Source: Winogradskyella pacifica | GTDB taxonomy: Bacteria > Bacteroidota > Bacteroidia > Flavobacteriales > Flavobacteriaceae | Direction: 5' to 3' | DNA length: 64,000 nucleotides | Assembly: GCF_013403915.1 (NCBI RefSeq) | Contig: NZ_JABFDI010000010.1 | Coordinates: 1-64,000 of the forward strand | Shown: positions 47,270-55,556 of the stretch, piece after piece | How the letters are laid out: each line of letters begins with the position of its first letter | Numbering within the stretch: the stretch's first letter is position 1 | The notes under the pieces: generated by a model | Databases searched by the model: none | What the model saw: the letters and a program-made list of their open reading frames with translations, nothing else | Told to the model about the DNA's origin: nothing | Position numbers and translations under genes: made by a program

Positions 47270-47313
47270 AATAATCCCTAAGAATTAATCAATCCTGGTT
47301 TTTTTAGAATTAA

Positions 47314-47370
47314 CTAATAGCAAAATTTTATGTTACAACCCCTACATTTGTAACATGAAGTAAAGGTCAT
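47314..47370 (-). ncRNA. Possible small RNA or 18-codon Cys-rich peptide
   Basis: A predicted transcript of roughly 110-140 nt begins in repeat block B and ends at the terminator 47244-47269. It contains a 7-bp hairpin GTTACAA/TTGTAAC (47332-47354 region) and an ORF of 18 codons (MTFTSCYKCRGCNIKFCY) with four Cys. The ATG would lie only a few bases from the predicted start of the RNA. Whether it acts as RNA or peptide cannot be decided. Confidence 0.35.
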
Positions 47371-47379
47371 AAAAAAAAC

Positions 47380-47411
47380 AACACCATACTATACGTAACT
47401 TTACGTAGTTT
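47380..47411 (-). promoter_or_regulatory. Repeat block B with perfect TACGTAA-CT-TTACGTA palindrome
   Basis: The 16-bp palindrome (47392-47407) is perfect and lies 16 bp beyond the 3' end of the response-regulator gene. The block is near-identical to block A, 189 bp away. A dyad of this length is what a LuxR/NarL-type dimer would bind. Confidence 0.62.
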
Positions 47412-47426
47412 GTGTTTTTTTTAGAT

Positions 47427-48056
47427 TTAAGTGTCGAAAAAAGCTGAATTTTCTTTTGCCCAAATCAATAAACTGTTTTGTTTTCGCTCTAATTTGAGTT
47501 TTTTTATAATATTACTTTTATGTTTTTCTACCGTCCGAGGAGAAATTAAAAGCAAGTCGGCAATCTCTACTCCAGTTTTATTTTGAGATATTAACTTAAC
47601 AATTCCTTTTTCGTGATTAGTTAATAAGTCAAAATTATCAGGTAGTTCGTGTAATTCTAAAAACTTCAGTAGTTCTGGACTAAAATATGCCTTGTCTTTT
47701 ATAACAGACGAGATACAGTTTTCAATTTCTACTAATGCAAATTCTTTTAAAACATAGCCGTAAACACCTAATGCTTTGGCATCATAATATGTTTTTTCGT
47801 CCTTTTCGAAAGTGATAAGTACAATCTTAGTCGGCAGTTTATCAGTTTTACATTGCTCAGCAATCTGTAAGCCTGTTAAGAACGGCATCTTTATATCTAA
47901 TATGGCTATATCTGGAGTATGCGCTTTTATAAGCGCTAATGCTTCTTTTCCGTTTTTAGCACTCGCAAGTACATTAAACTTTTTCTCTATTAAAAAATCG
48001 TGCAGACCTTTTAGAACCAAGGGATGGTCATCTGCAATAATGATTGTGGGGTTCAT
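47427..48056 (-). CDS. NarL/LuxR-type response regulator (orphan)
   Basis: 209 residues. Receiver domain (1-120) with acidic pair Asp9/Asp10, phosphorylation site Asp54 (AILDIKMP) and Lys near 109; linker; LuxR-type HTH (about 145-205; SQNKTGVEIADLLLISPRTVEKHKSNIIKKL). No histidine kinase is encoded in the window. It follows the retropepsin-like gene by 81 bp on the same strand. Two matching palindromes just downstream of it are candidate targets. Confidence 0.9.
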   Translation of the reverse strand: MNPTIIIADDHPLVLKGLHDFLIEKKFNVLASAKNGKEALALIKAHTPDIAILDIKMPFLTGLQIAEQCKTDKLPTKIVLITFEKDEKTYYDAKALGVYGYVLKEFALVEIENCISSVIKDKAYFSPELLKFLELHELPDNFDLLTNHEKGIVKLISQNKTGVEIADLLLISPRTVEKHKSNIIKKLKLERKQNSLLIWAKENSAFFDT

Positions 48057-48137
48057 TCTTTGCTATTAAGAATCTTAAAGGTAGTAAGAAACTTCAGCAA
48101 ATAAAATTTCTGAAACCATTTTAATCTTAGAAAGGTG

Positions 48138-48578
48138 TTATAACTTTAAATACAAGTATTTCTTATCGTAGTCTATAATGCCTTTACCTTTTTTTAAGAT
48201 GTCTGCCCCAATAATACCATCCACAGGATCTGCATTATGGTTTACTAAGCCATTATTTACATGAGATAAATTAAATAGGATTAGAGCGATGCGGTTTTTC
48301 TTCCATTTCCCAACTTTTATAGCGTTGGACGTAGAGATTTGCGTCAACATGTCAGATGCACCTGCACCAACAGCTTTAATTTCAGAATCTTTAACTTTAA
48401 GATTAAAGCGCTCAATAGCTTCAAAACCAACACAGCTATTTGAAGCCCCTGTATCTAATATAAATCGTCCTTTAACACCGTTAATACTGGCTTTTATTTC
48501 AAAGTGATTCGTTTTAGTAAATTTCAATTTTATTTTAGAATAGCCTTTATTTAAGAGGAAGTCTTTTAGCGTTTCCAT
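48138..48578 (-). CDS. Retropepsin-like aspartic protease
   Basis: 146 residues. Catalytic motif ILDTGASNSCVG with Asp42-Thr-Gly, and the second-half landmark DGIIGADILKKGKGIIDYD, which gives the usual single-domain retropepsin-like fold (active as a homodimer). No signal peptide or membrane helix, so probably cytoplasmic. Its start codon lies 13 bp inside the end of the CHAT gene, so the two are translationally coupled. Substrate unknown; a proteolytic partnership with CHAT is inference. Confidence 0.85.
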   Translation of the reverse strand: METLKDFLLNKGYSKIKLKFTKTNHFEIKASINGVKGRFILDTGASNSCVGFEAIERFNLKVKDSEIKAVGAGASDMLTQISTSNAIKVGKWKKNRIALILFNLSHVNNGLVNHNADPVDGIIGADILKKGKGIIDYDKKYLYLKL

Positions 48579-51157
48579 GTCTTTTGTTTAAAAATTAATA
48601 ACCAACATAAGAATGCAACTATCAAGCCTAAGATGAAATAGACATACAAATTGTAGTTGCTAGAAGGTTTTGATACCGTTAAGTCTCCAAAATAGACAAA
48701 TGCACTCCAATAATAGGGTGACTTTTTAATATTGGAAATGTCAGGATTACTTAAATACGCTAATTTGGAGTTTTGATTGGCAGAAAAAGCAGATTCGGTT
48801 TTTCTGAGATCGCTGTAAAAATTAGACATTAATTGCGAGGTCGATAAGTCATTGATTTTCCAAAGTGAAACCACTAAGTTAGAAACTCCTGCATATTTAA
48901 AACCACGAGTCAAACTCATGCTGCCTTCTCCTTTGTGAAGCATTCCGACACCAGTTTCACATGCACTTAAAACCACTAAGTCATTTGTTAAATCGAGATT
49001 GTACAACTCTTGTAAGTATAATTTTGAATCTATAAAATCGATATTGGCAGGAGTTGTAAAATCACCACTATTAGCATGCGTCGAAAGGTGCAGAATACTA
49101 TACTGGTTTATTTGATCTAACACATCTTTTTTTGTGGCCGCATTGTACATTAAAAACTCGGTTTTAATTTCATCGTCTATACGTTCTGCCTCATCTAAAG
49201 AATAGGTGAGTTTTAAATTACTATTATCAAAAACAGGAAACACACCCAAAGCAGAATTCTTGAACTGATAAGGTTTTGTATTCGTATAAAATAAAGCACT
49301 TGTATGATACGCTAAGCGATGTTTCTTCACTAAAAACGGCATTTTTGAATAATTAGAAGTTGCCGTTTGTTCCGTTAATAAAGTTTCAAAAGGAATAAAA
49401 TTTAAAAAGCCATCTGCAATAATCACCACATTTTCATAGGCGCTAATTTTATTCAATTTTAAAAATTCATAGAGTTGAAACGCGTGATCTGTAAACTGAG
49501 AGATATCATTGTTGATGACTGACGCATTATCAAAATAATCTATAAATGTTGAAATTTTAAGTTTGTTGGATTCTGATAATTCTATGTGTTGAAAATCAAT
49601 ATGATTTGGTGTAAATACAAATTGATACAAGTTATTTTTCCCATAAAAGTATTCTATTAAACAGGCTTTGTCTATGTTTAATTTCGATTTTAGGTTGGTT
49701 ATATTTATACTCTTCGAATAATTTGAAGGATATTTTTTATTAATAGAATCTTGTAATTGCTTTAATTTAGTGCTTGTGGTTATGAGTTGTAATTGTAAAC
49801 TATCGCGATCTAATAATTGCAATTGCGCTCTATTTATAGGTCTATTAAGTAATCTGTTAGATAATTGTTGTTGCTGTTTTAATAAATAATGTTCTTTTAA
49901 AAGAAGGCTATCGGTTGGATGTTTTTCTAAAAGTGTCTTTTTGTTAATATACCATTTTAGAGCTGAAGCTTTAGTGTATTCTGCGTAGTTAAAAGCGCGT
50001 TTGGCATAGTCGCTTTCCCCTTTTAGCTGAAACATATTGTATAATATGGCTATGCATTTTTCACTACGGCCTTTGTTAATGCTTGCATTAAGAATATAGC
50101 TTTCTTGGCTGGTGTTTTCTTGTGTGAGTAAGTCAGAAACATAGAAGCTTAAATCGTAATAATGCAGTGCGTTTTCGGATTCTGTTTCTAACTCGGCCCA
50201 TAAATCGAAAACATCAATAAAGGTATTTTCGGGATATAAATCAGTTGTTTTTGGTAATTGAGTGCCGTCAAAATTGGGTAATAAAATGGCTAAGCAATTT
50301 TTTAATTTAGCAATGGCCTTGTCATTTAGGTTTCGTTTAAAATCTAATTGTGCTTCCTGAAAACTAAATTGCGCTCTACTTCGTGCAGAGGAAAGGTTGT
50401 TAATTGTTAGAGGTCTTAAACGATTTAAATAAGAAAAGGCTTTGTCATAATCTTCATTGTTTAAAGCCGTTTCGTAGTGGAGTTGAAGGTCTTCAAGATT
50501 ACCAATATCACGTCCTAGAACAATGAGATCATTTTCCAAAAACAATCGCTTTTGATTGCTTTTTATAAGTAGATTACTTTTTCTTTTTATATAGTTGAGG
50601 TTTTGTTTTTGATGTTTTATTATGCCTTCAACTTTAAGGCCTTTATTTACAATAGTTATAACTTGCTGATGTTTATGTAAGGATTGATAGAGCTTTGCTA
50701 AATTAATGTAACCAGAAATTTGTTGTTGTTTGTTATTTTGTTTTTCGGCAAGTTGAAGATAATAGGTGGTAATTTGTTCTGCTTTTATATAGGCATTCGT
50801 TTTATGATAGAGAATACCTAAAGGAATCAAACAATACTCTACAATATCATAAGTTGAAATATTGTGGTCATTATAAAGTTGATGGGCTTTTTCGTAGCTC
50901 TTAATCGCTTCCTTTTTTCTGTTTGTTTTATCGAGATAGTACGCTTTATTAACTAATAGATTTATAAAAGCATAGTACTCATCCTTTGTATTAAGTTGTG
51001 TTTCAAATTGAAGACTGTTTTTATGTAATACCGTTAAACCTTTATCTGTTTGGTTTTGATTAAACGTTTCAGTAGCTACATAGATAGCCTCTTCTAAATC
51101 TTGAGCAAAACAAGTTCCGAAGACCAGCATAAAAATTAAGATGAGTCCTTTTTTCAT
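48566..51157 (-). CDS. TPR-CHAT protease, signal peptide and C-terminal membrane anchor
   Basis: 863 residues. Signal peptide (FGTCFAQ end), helical TPR repeats (about 20-420), a coiled-coil (about 425-470), then a CHAT caspase-like domain (about 480-830). Catalytic dyad: His694 in LHLSTHA and Cys733 in LSACETG, both intact. Residues 838-856 form a membrane helix ending in a basic tail (KQKTWKR), so the protease should face the periplasm. CHAT peptidases cut partner proteins after activation through the TPRs. It starts 22 bp after the PKD gene and overlaps the aspartic-protease gene. Confidence 0.9.
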   Translation of the reverse strand: MKKGLILIFMLVFGTCFAQDLEEAIYVATETFNQNQTDKGLTVLHKNSLQFETQLNTKDEYYAFINLLVNKAYYLDKTNRKKEAIKSYEKAHQLYNDHNISTYDIVEYCLIPLGILYHKTNAYIKAEQITTYYLQLAEKQNNKQQQISGYINLAKLYQSLHKHQQVITIVNKGLKVEGIIKHQKQNLNYIKRKSNLLIKSNQKRLFLENDLIVLGRDIGNLEDLQLHYETALNNEDYDKAFSYLNRLRPLTINNLSSARSRAQFSFQEAQLDFKRNLNDKAIAKLKNCLAILLPNFDGTQLPKTTDLYPENTFIDVFDLWAELETESENALHYYDLSFYVSDLLTQENTSQESYILNASINKGRSEKCIAILYNMFQLKGESDYAKRAFNYAEYTKASALKWYINKKTLLEKHPTDSLLLKEHYLLKQQQQLSNRLLNRPINRAQLQLLDRDSLQLQLITTSTKLKQLQDSINKKYPSNYSKSINITNLKSKLNIDKACLIEYFYGKNNLYQFVFTPNHIDFQHIELSESNKLKISTFIDYFDNASVINNDISQFTDHAFQLYEFLKLNKISAYENVVIIADGFLNFIPFETLLTEQTATSNYSKMPFLVKKHRLAYHTSALFYTNTKPYQFKNSALGVFPVFDNSNLKLTYSLDEAERIDDEIKTEFLMYNAATKKDVLDQINQYSILHLSTHANSGDFTTPANIDFIDSKLYLQELYNLDLTNDLVVLSACETGVGMLHKGEGSMSLTRGFKYAGVSNLVVSLWKINDLSTSQLMSNFYSDLRKTESAFSANQNSKLAYLSNPDISNIKKSPYYWSAFVYFGDLTVSKPSSNYNLYVYFILGLIVAFLCWLLIFKQKTWKR

Positions 51158-51179
51158 TTATTATAGAACCGTTTTTAAA

Positions 51180-53132
51180 CTAGAATTTCCAAATCGCATA
51201 AAGTTGTAAATAATTATAATCGTCTTCTAAATTAAACACATAACGTGCTCCAAGACTCGGGCCAATACGCGCAAAGCCAGCTGTAGCTTCGACTAAGAAG
51301 CCTTTTCTGAAATTAGTGAAGGATTCTGTGACTTCTTCATTAGTGGTGCGGCTATCAAAAAGAAAAAGATCGGCACCTTGGCCTTCAAATTGTTCAATTA
51401 AAACGGATCGCTTTTGTTTTTCGTTTACCGAAACGGTACCAATAATTCCGGCTCCTAAACCGATGTAATTATTCACATTATATCGCACTAATACTGGGAT
51501 TTCCCAATCTATATTGCTGTAGCTTCTGCTTGTTGTTGTGCGTTGGGTGTATGGAATACCGACTGCGCCATCATCTATAAATTCTTCTCTTATTTCTGTA
51601 TTAGTGTCATATTTATGAATACTGTTTAATAATTCAACCTGCCAATACCAACGATGGGATTTATAAGGTGAAATAGTAGCTCCTAAAAAGTAACTTTCCG
51701 AATTTTTTAAATCCGCAAATGAATTGTAACCTGCTTTTACACCAATAGAAATACCTGGTAAAAATCGTGTTGTAGAATAGTTGGTGATTATTGGTTCGTT
51801 TTTGTCAAAGATTATGGCTGTTCGCGATTTCGTTTTCTTTTTATGAAAATCATCAGAGAACTTTAATCTGTATTTTACAAAGCCTTTTGTTGAATCATAT
51901 TCTTTTACATTTTTCTGTTCGCTTCCAGGAAGATAGATATTCTTGAATGTAAAAATCGCTTGCTTTGCAGTATAAGTGGTGTCGAGGCAACTATAGGCAA
52001 CATCATATTTTGGACAAATTTTCACCTTGGGATACATGTCTAAAACTTCAATACTCGATTTATCAAACATATCTGGAATATCCGTTTCTAAACGAATCGT
52101 TGTAGCCGGACCTTCACCATTATTCTGAAATCTAATTTTAAATTTGGGCTTTTTAAAACGTACTAACCTATAATTTAGAAATGAGGCATTAGACGACATT
52201 TTATTAGGGTCGTGAGACGTTACAATTTCCATTTCCATATCTTTTACATGGTGATTGTCGTAACTGTTATCTGGTACATAGACACCTCTAACAGAAATAA
52301 TCGCAGAAGTGTCTTTTAGCATTTCCTTGGTAGTCTTTAAGCTGTAAAACACATGGCGTTCTTCATTTGGTTCCATATTGTCAAATCGAAGTTGACTTGA
52401 GTTTCTATAGGCGAATTTAGCATCGTCTAAAGTTTGAGGTAGATTTTTTCGTACCGTTGTATCTTGAGGTTTTGCTTTTAGAGAGAGTAGATTATCTTCA
52501 GCTGAGGCATAATACACATCAGAATCAAATTTTGAGGCATACACAATAGCGTCCTCTATTTCTTTTTCATTGTGATATGGTCTGGTTTCAATAAGGTTGA
52601 AGTTGTCTGCTTTGTATTTCGCTTCATTGTAAAACAAAAAGAATTTTCCATTGGTGGTGTATGATTTTGTGTTTTTATAACTTAAAACAATGACGATATC
52701 CTCATTTGGCATGGGCTCTCTATTGCGTTGAAGGTTTAAAGCACTATCCATTGATGCTTCATCTTTGTAATCGTCAGTAGCATTATTAACTTTTATTTTT
52801 TTAGGACGTGTTAATGGAGGTTTTCCGGTATCGTAATTATTGGTTGCCCATAACCTAACGGTGTAGTCTCCATTTCTTTTATAGGTTTTTTTAGGTTCTT
52901 TTTCTTTGCTAAATGTACCATCTCCAAACTCCCAGAAATTAGTGTAAAAAGCTTTTGGTGCACCTGCAATCTGGTTGAGTTCTGGTGCGTTTGCCTTAAA
53001 TTCAATTTGGTTGCCAAGATTTTTATGTTCAATACTTGCCGTTCTACGTGTGGTATCTTTTGCAATGTCTTGCTGTGCAAAACTAAAAACTGAAAAGCTA
53101 AAAACGAAATAAAATAGAGTTATAGGTTTCAT
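51180..53132 (-). CDS. PKD-domain protein with C-terminal beta-barrel
   Basis: 650 residues. Signal peptide (VFSFAQQ), one PKD domain (about 58-105; FWEFGDGTFSKEKEPKKTYK), a long middle region with DUF11-like strands (about 290-450) and a C-terminal part (about 455-650; PGISIGVKAGYNSF, GLGAGIIGTVSV, ending LYAIWKF) that resembles a PorT-like outer-membrane barrel. Probably an outer-membrane protein with a periplasmic or surface sensor part. First gene of the PKD-CHAT-protease-regulator row. Confidence 0.75.
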   Translation of the reverse strand: MKPITLFYFVFSFSVFSFAQQDIAKDTTRRTASIEHKNLGNQIEFKANAPELNQIAGAPKAFYTNFWEFGDGTFSKEKEPKKTYKRNGDYTVRLWATNNYDTGKPPLTRPKKIKVNNATDDYKDEASMDSALNLQRNREPMPNEDIVIVLSYKNTKSYTTNGKFFLFYNEAKYKADNFNLIETRPYHNEKEIEDAIVYASKFDSDVYYASAEDNLLSLKAKPQDTTVRKNLPQTLDDAKFAYRNSSQLRFDNMEPNEERHVFYSLKTTKEMLKDTSAIISVRGVYVPDNSYDNHHVKDMEMEIVTSHDPNKMSSNASFLNYRLVRFKKPKFKIRFQNNGEGPATTIRLETDIPDMFDKSSIEVLDMYPKVKICPKYDVAYSCLDTTYTAKQAIFTFKNIYLPGSEQKNVKEYDSTKGFVKYRLKFSDDFHKKKTKSRTAIIFDKNEPIITNYSTTRFLPGISIGVKAGYNSFADLKNSESYFLGATISPYKSHRWYWQVELLNSIHKYDTNTEIREEFIDDGAVGIPYTQRTTTSRSYSNIDWEIPVLVRYNVNNYIGLGAGIIGTVSVNEKQKRSVLIEQFEGQGADLFLFDSRTTNEEVTESFTNFRKGFLVEATAGFARIGPSLGARYVFNLEDDYNYLQLYAIWKF

Positions 53133-53228
53133 GGAGGTGAATTTATTGTGATTAAATTTAACAATTAATAACTAATAGGGTTCTAATTATCAAGTAAAAA
53201 GGATTTATGGTTGTTTATAGATAGCACA

Positions 53229-53258
53229 AAAAGTCAGAAAAATTAATTTCTGACTTTT
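53229..53258. terminator. Terminator between the lipoprotein and PKD genes
   Basis: 12-bp stem aaaagtcagaaa / tttctgactttt with a 6-base loop; on the - strand followed by UUUUUGUG. It isolates the gene at 53283-54317 from the PKD-CHAT row, which must start from its own promoter (not identified). Confidence 0.8.
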
Positions 53259-53282
53259 ATAAACTAAGTAGGTAAGCGTGAT

Positions 53283-54317
53283 TTATGGTAAATCATTTAT
53301 TAAAGCTGTTAATGAAGCTTCCGTTCCTACTGTAGTCTCCCCTAAATAAAACGTAATAATTTCGTTAGCAACAATAGTTACTGGTTTAATAGAATATCTC
53401 CACTCTCCATCAGATTCAGAAATAAAAATAACATGACATTCTAAACCAATTGGTATTTGTCCGTAATGTTCACTAAAAAGATTTAAAGTATCATCGTAAG
53501 TGTCTAATTGTGCTAAGGCTGGTAATTCGCCATCGTAAGATAAATACACTGCACTGTTTTGATTATCGTAACCCGCTGGTGGTTGTACTTGAAGTGTTGT
53601 TTTTGGTCTTGGATCATTATAAAATTTATCGACATTGGTCCAGCCAAATCCTTCCAAAATCCCATAATAATTTTCACCTTCTAAAAATAGACCTCCATCT
53701 CCATTGGTGTTATCCTCAATTTCATCCCAAAGTAAGTTGCCATCTGCATCTATTTCGCCAGTCCAAAGGCTCATGTCTGGATCAGCGCCTCCTGTTAAGC
53801 TTGTTGGAATCATTAATTGTAAGCCACAGTTTGTATCTAAAACAGTCCCATTTTGAGTGGCTTCAATAAAGAATTCTCCCCCAGTAATTATTAAGGCTTT
53901 ATCACCATTTGGTAATTTTCCCATAGTAGGTTTATTGGTCGTTAACATACTACCTTTTTCAAAAATTTCAACATATTCTAAGGTTATGTCCCCAGAAACT
54001 GGGTTGCCATTGTCGGTAAGGCAATTTGCATTTAAATTAATTTGAACACCGTTTTCTGAGGTTAATGAAATGTAACCATCGTCTGTATTAAAACTAAATA
54101 GTTGAGTATGGTTATCTAGTGCGATGTCTCTAATGTTTTTAAATTCTTGAGCTGTAGGTGGTCCTTCATTTAGTAGGCTGTCATCGGCATCGTCTTTAGG
54201 ATTACAGCTAGTAGCAAGTATTGAGGTTATTAATAATAGGGCAAAAAGGCTGAATAGTTTTTTACTTAAAATACGTTTTGTACTTGTTCTGATGTGAATG
54301 TTTTTAATTGTTTTCAT
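53283..54317 (-). CDS. Surface lipoprotein of unknown function
   Basis: 344 residues. A long basic N-terminus and hydrophobic helix end in ATSC (Cys38), a lipoprotein signal. The region about 75-125 (GVQINLNANCLTDNGNPVSGDITLEYVEI, in part) resembles the N-terminal beta-domain of many Bacteroidetes surface proteins. Function unknown. Its promoter carries the same AGGGTAACAATTT-N12-TATATAA motif as the gene at 54392-54829, so both are predicted to be read by the neighbouring sigma factor. Confidence 0.7.
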   Translation of the reverse strand: MKTIKNIHIRTSTKRILSKKLFSLFALLLITSILATSCNPKDDADDSLLNEGPPTAQEFKNIRDIALDNHTQLFSFNTDDGYISLTSENGVQINLNANCLTDNGNPVSGDITLEYVEIFEKGSMLTTNKPTMGKLPNGDKALIITGGEFFIEATQNGTVLDTNCGLQLMIPTSLTGGADPDMSLWTGEIDADGNLLWDEIEDNTNGDGGLFLEGENYYGILEGFGWTNVDKFYNDPRPKTTLQVQPPAGYDNQNSAVYLSYDGELPALAQLDTYDDTLNLFSEHYGQIPIGLECHVIFISESDGEWRYSIKPVTIVANEIITFYLGETTVGTEASLTALINDLP

Positions 54318-54344
54318 AATAGTTGAATTTATGGTTATCTGTTG

Positions 54345-54376
54345 TTATATAAACAGGGTAATGAAATTGTTACCCT
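54345..54376 (-). promoter_or_regulatory. ECF-type promoter motif of the lipoprotein gene
   Basis: On the - strand AGGGTAACAATTT (54364-54376), 12 bp, then TATATAA (54345-54351). GTAAC lies 17 bp from TATATAA, a usual ECF -35/-10 distance. The ATG lies about 28 bp downstream. Identical motif and spacing occur at 54896-54927. Confidence 0.7.
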
Positions 54377-54380
54377 GTTT
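54351..54380. terminator. Hairpin after the duplicated-domain gene
   Basis: 11-bp perfect stem aaacagggtaa / ttaccctgttt with an 8-base loop. On the - strand the U tract is weak (UUUAUAUAA); on the + strand it is better. It overlaps the ECF-type promoter of the next gene. Confidence 0.5.
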
Positions 54381-54391
54381 TTTGATTTTTT

Positions 54392-54829
54392 TTAATATTT
54401 GCTGCTTGCGATTACCTTATAGGTTATTATATCGCCTTTTGAAGCTAACGTAATCATTCTTGCTGCTGCAGATTTGGATGATGCAAAGCCTTGAGATTTA
54501 CTATGTCTACTTTCTACGATCCATAAGTAAAGCCTTTTTGATGTGTCGTTTGCTTCAGATTTTAAAACCTTAAAGCTTTTAATTTGCTTTTTTAAGATGA
54601 TTTCTCCAGAGCTGAATAGGGTAATCATGCGTTTTGCATCTTCAAGGTTTAGTGAGGTCCCTTCACTTTTACCGCTTTTAGTGATTACTATCCAATCATA
54701 AACTTTTATGATATTGTCTGTTGTAATTTCTAATGACGTTTCATTAGTTGCGATCGTGCTTTTAGTTGTAGCGTTTAAAGTTGAGAAACCTAATACTACT
54801 GTTGCAAAAAATAAAATTGTAAGTTTCAT
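54392..54829 (-). CDS. Secreted protein with two repeats of an unknown 45-aa domain
   Basis: 145 residues. Signal peptide (FSTLNA end, about residue 20). Residues 43-87 and 100-144 are clear repeats: both have Y-x-W-I-V, K-S-x-G, R-M-I-T-L and G-x-I-I at matching places, 57 residues apart. The domain is not one I recognise. Probably periplasmic or secreted. The gene has the ECF-type promoter motif and diverges from the sigma-factor gene. Confidence 0.65.
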   Translation of the reverse strand: MKLTILFFATVVLGFSTLNATTKSTIATNETSLEITTDNIIKVYDWIVITKSGKSEGTSLNLEDAKRMITLFSSGEIILKKQIKSFKVLKSEANDTSKRLYLWIVESRHSKSQGFASSKSAAARMITLASKGDIITYKVIASSKY

Positions 54830-54895
54830 AATCGAGGGTTTTTGAATTAATTATTTTGATTTTGTTTTGTTCAGTTTTGTTTCACCGTTACACCC

Positions 54896-54927
54896 TTATA
54901 TAAAAACACATTTAAAATTGTTACCCT
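54896..54927 (-). promoter_or_regulatory. ECF-type promoter motif of the duplicated-domain gene
   Basis: On the - strand AGGGTAACAATTT (54915-54927), 12 bp, then TATATAA (54896-54902). The predicted leader is about 60 nt. The twin motif lies before the lipoprotein gene. Confidence 0.7.
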
Positions 54928-54970
54928 CAATTTGTAAATATTCTTTAAATTCGTTGAAAATAAAGGGTTC

Positions 54971-55552
54971 ATGAACGATAAAAAATTACACGAAGACCAA
55001 AAATATATTGATGGATTAGCCGACAACAATGCCTTTATTATTCAAGCGATCTATGATAAGTTTGCGCCCAAGGTGATTAATTATATCAAGCAGAATAGTG
55101 GAGATGCATATGATGCACAAGATGTTATTCAAGAAACTATTATAACCATATATAACCAAGCGAAACAAAAGAAACTACAATTAACATGTCCGTTTGATGC
55201 TTATTTTTTCTTGCTCTGTAAACGAAAGTGGTTAAATCAATTAAAGAAAAGTAAGGGGAAAGAGGTAACAATTAATGAAGAGGTGTTATCTAAGGATGAT
55301 GATGCACAAGTATTGTCTTTTGAAACTTCGATTTTCGAAAATAAACAAGCCTTATTTAATGAGATGTTTCAACAATTAGGAGATGCCTGTAAAGATTTAC
55401 TTAAAGCATCTTTTAAAATAAAATCTATGGAAGACGTTGCTAAAAGTCTCGACATCACTTATGCTTATGCACGAAAGAAAAAATCGTTATGCATAGGGCA
55501 ATTAACAAAACTTGTGAAAGCATCCCCTAAATTTAACCGACTTAATTATTAA
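54971..55552 (+). CDS. ECF-like sigma-70 family sigma factor
   Basis: 193 residues. Sigma region 2 (about 18-90; core NNAFIIQAIYDKFAPKVINYIKQ and DAQDVIQETIITIY, in parts) and region 4 (about 125-180; ACKDLLKASFKIKSMEDVAKSL and TYAYARKKKSL) are present; no region 1 or 3, as in ECF factors. A TPR membrane protein follows by 4 bp and probably acts as its anti-sigma factor. It diverges from a gene with the shared promoter motif, the usual position of a self-controlled ECF regulon. Confidence 0.87.
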   Translation: MNDKKLHEDQKYIDGLADNNAFIIQAIYDKFAPKVINYIKQNSGDAYDAQDVIQETIITIYNQAKQKKLQLTCPFDAYFFLLCKRKWLNQLKKSKGKEVTINEEVLSKDDDAQVLSFETSIFENKQALFNEMFQQLGDACKDLLKASFKIKSMEDVAKSLDITYAYARKKKSLCIGQLTKLVKASPKFNRLNY

Positions 55553-55556
55553 TATT

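Larger units (their letters stand above)
46924..47426. other. 500-bp region with two short - strand units
   Basis: No long ORF. It holds two near-identical 32-bp blocks (47191-47222 and 47380-47411), each followed on the - strand by a short ORF and a hairpin terminator. See the separate entries. Confidence 0.6.
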
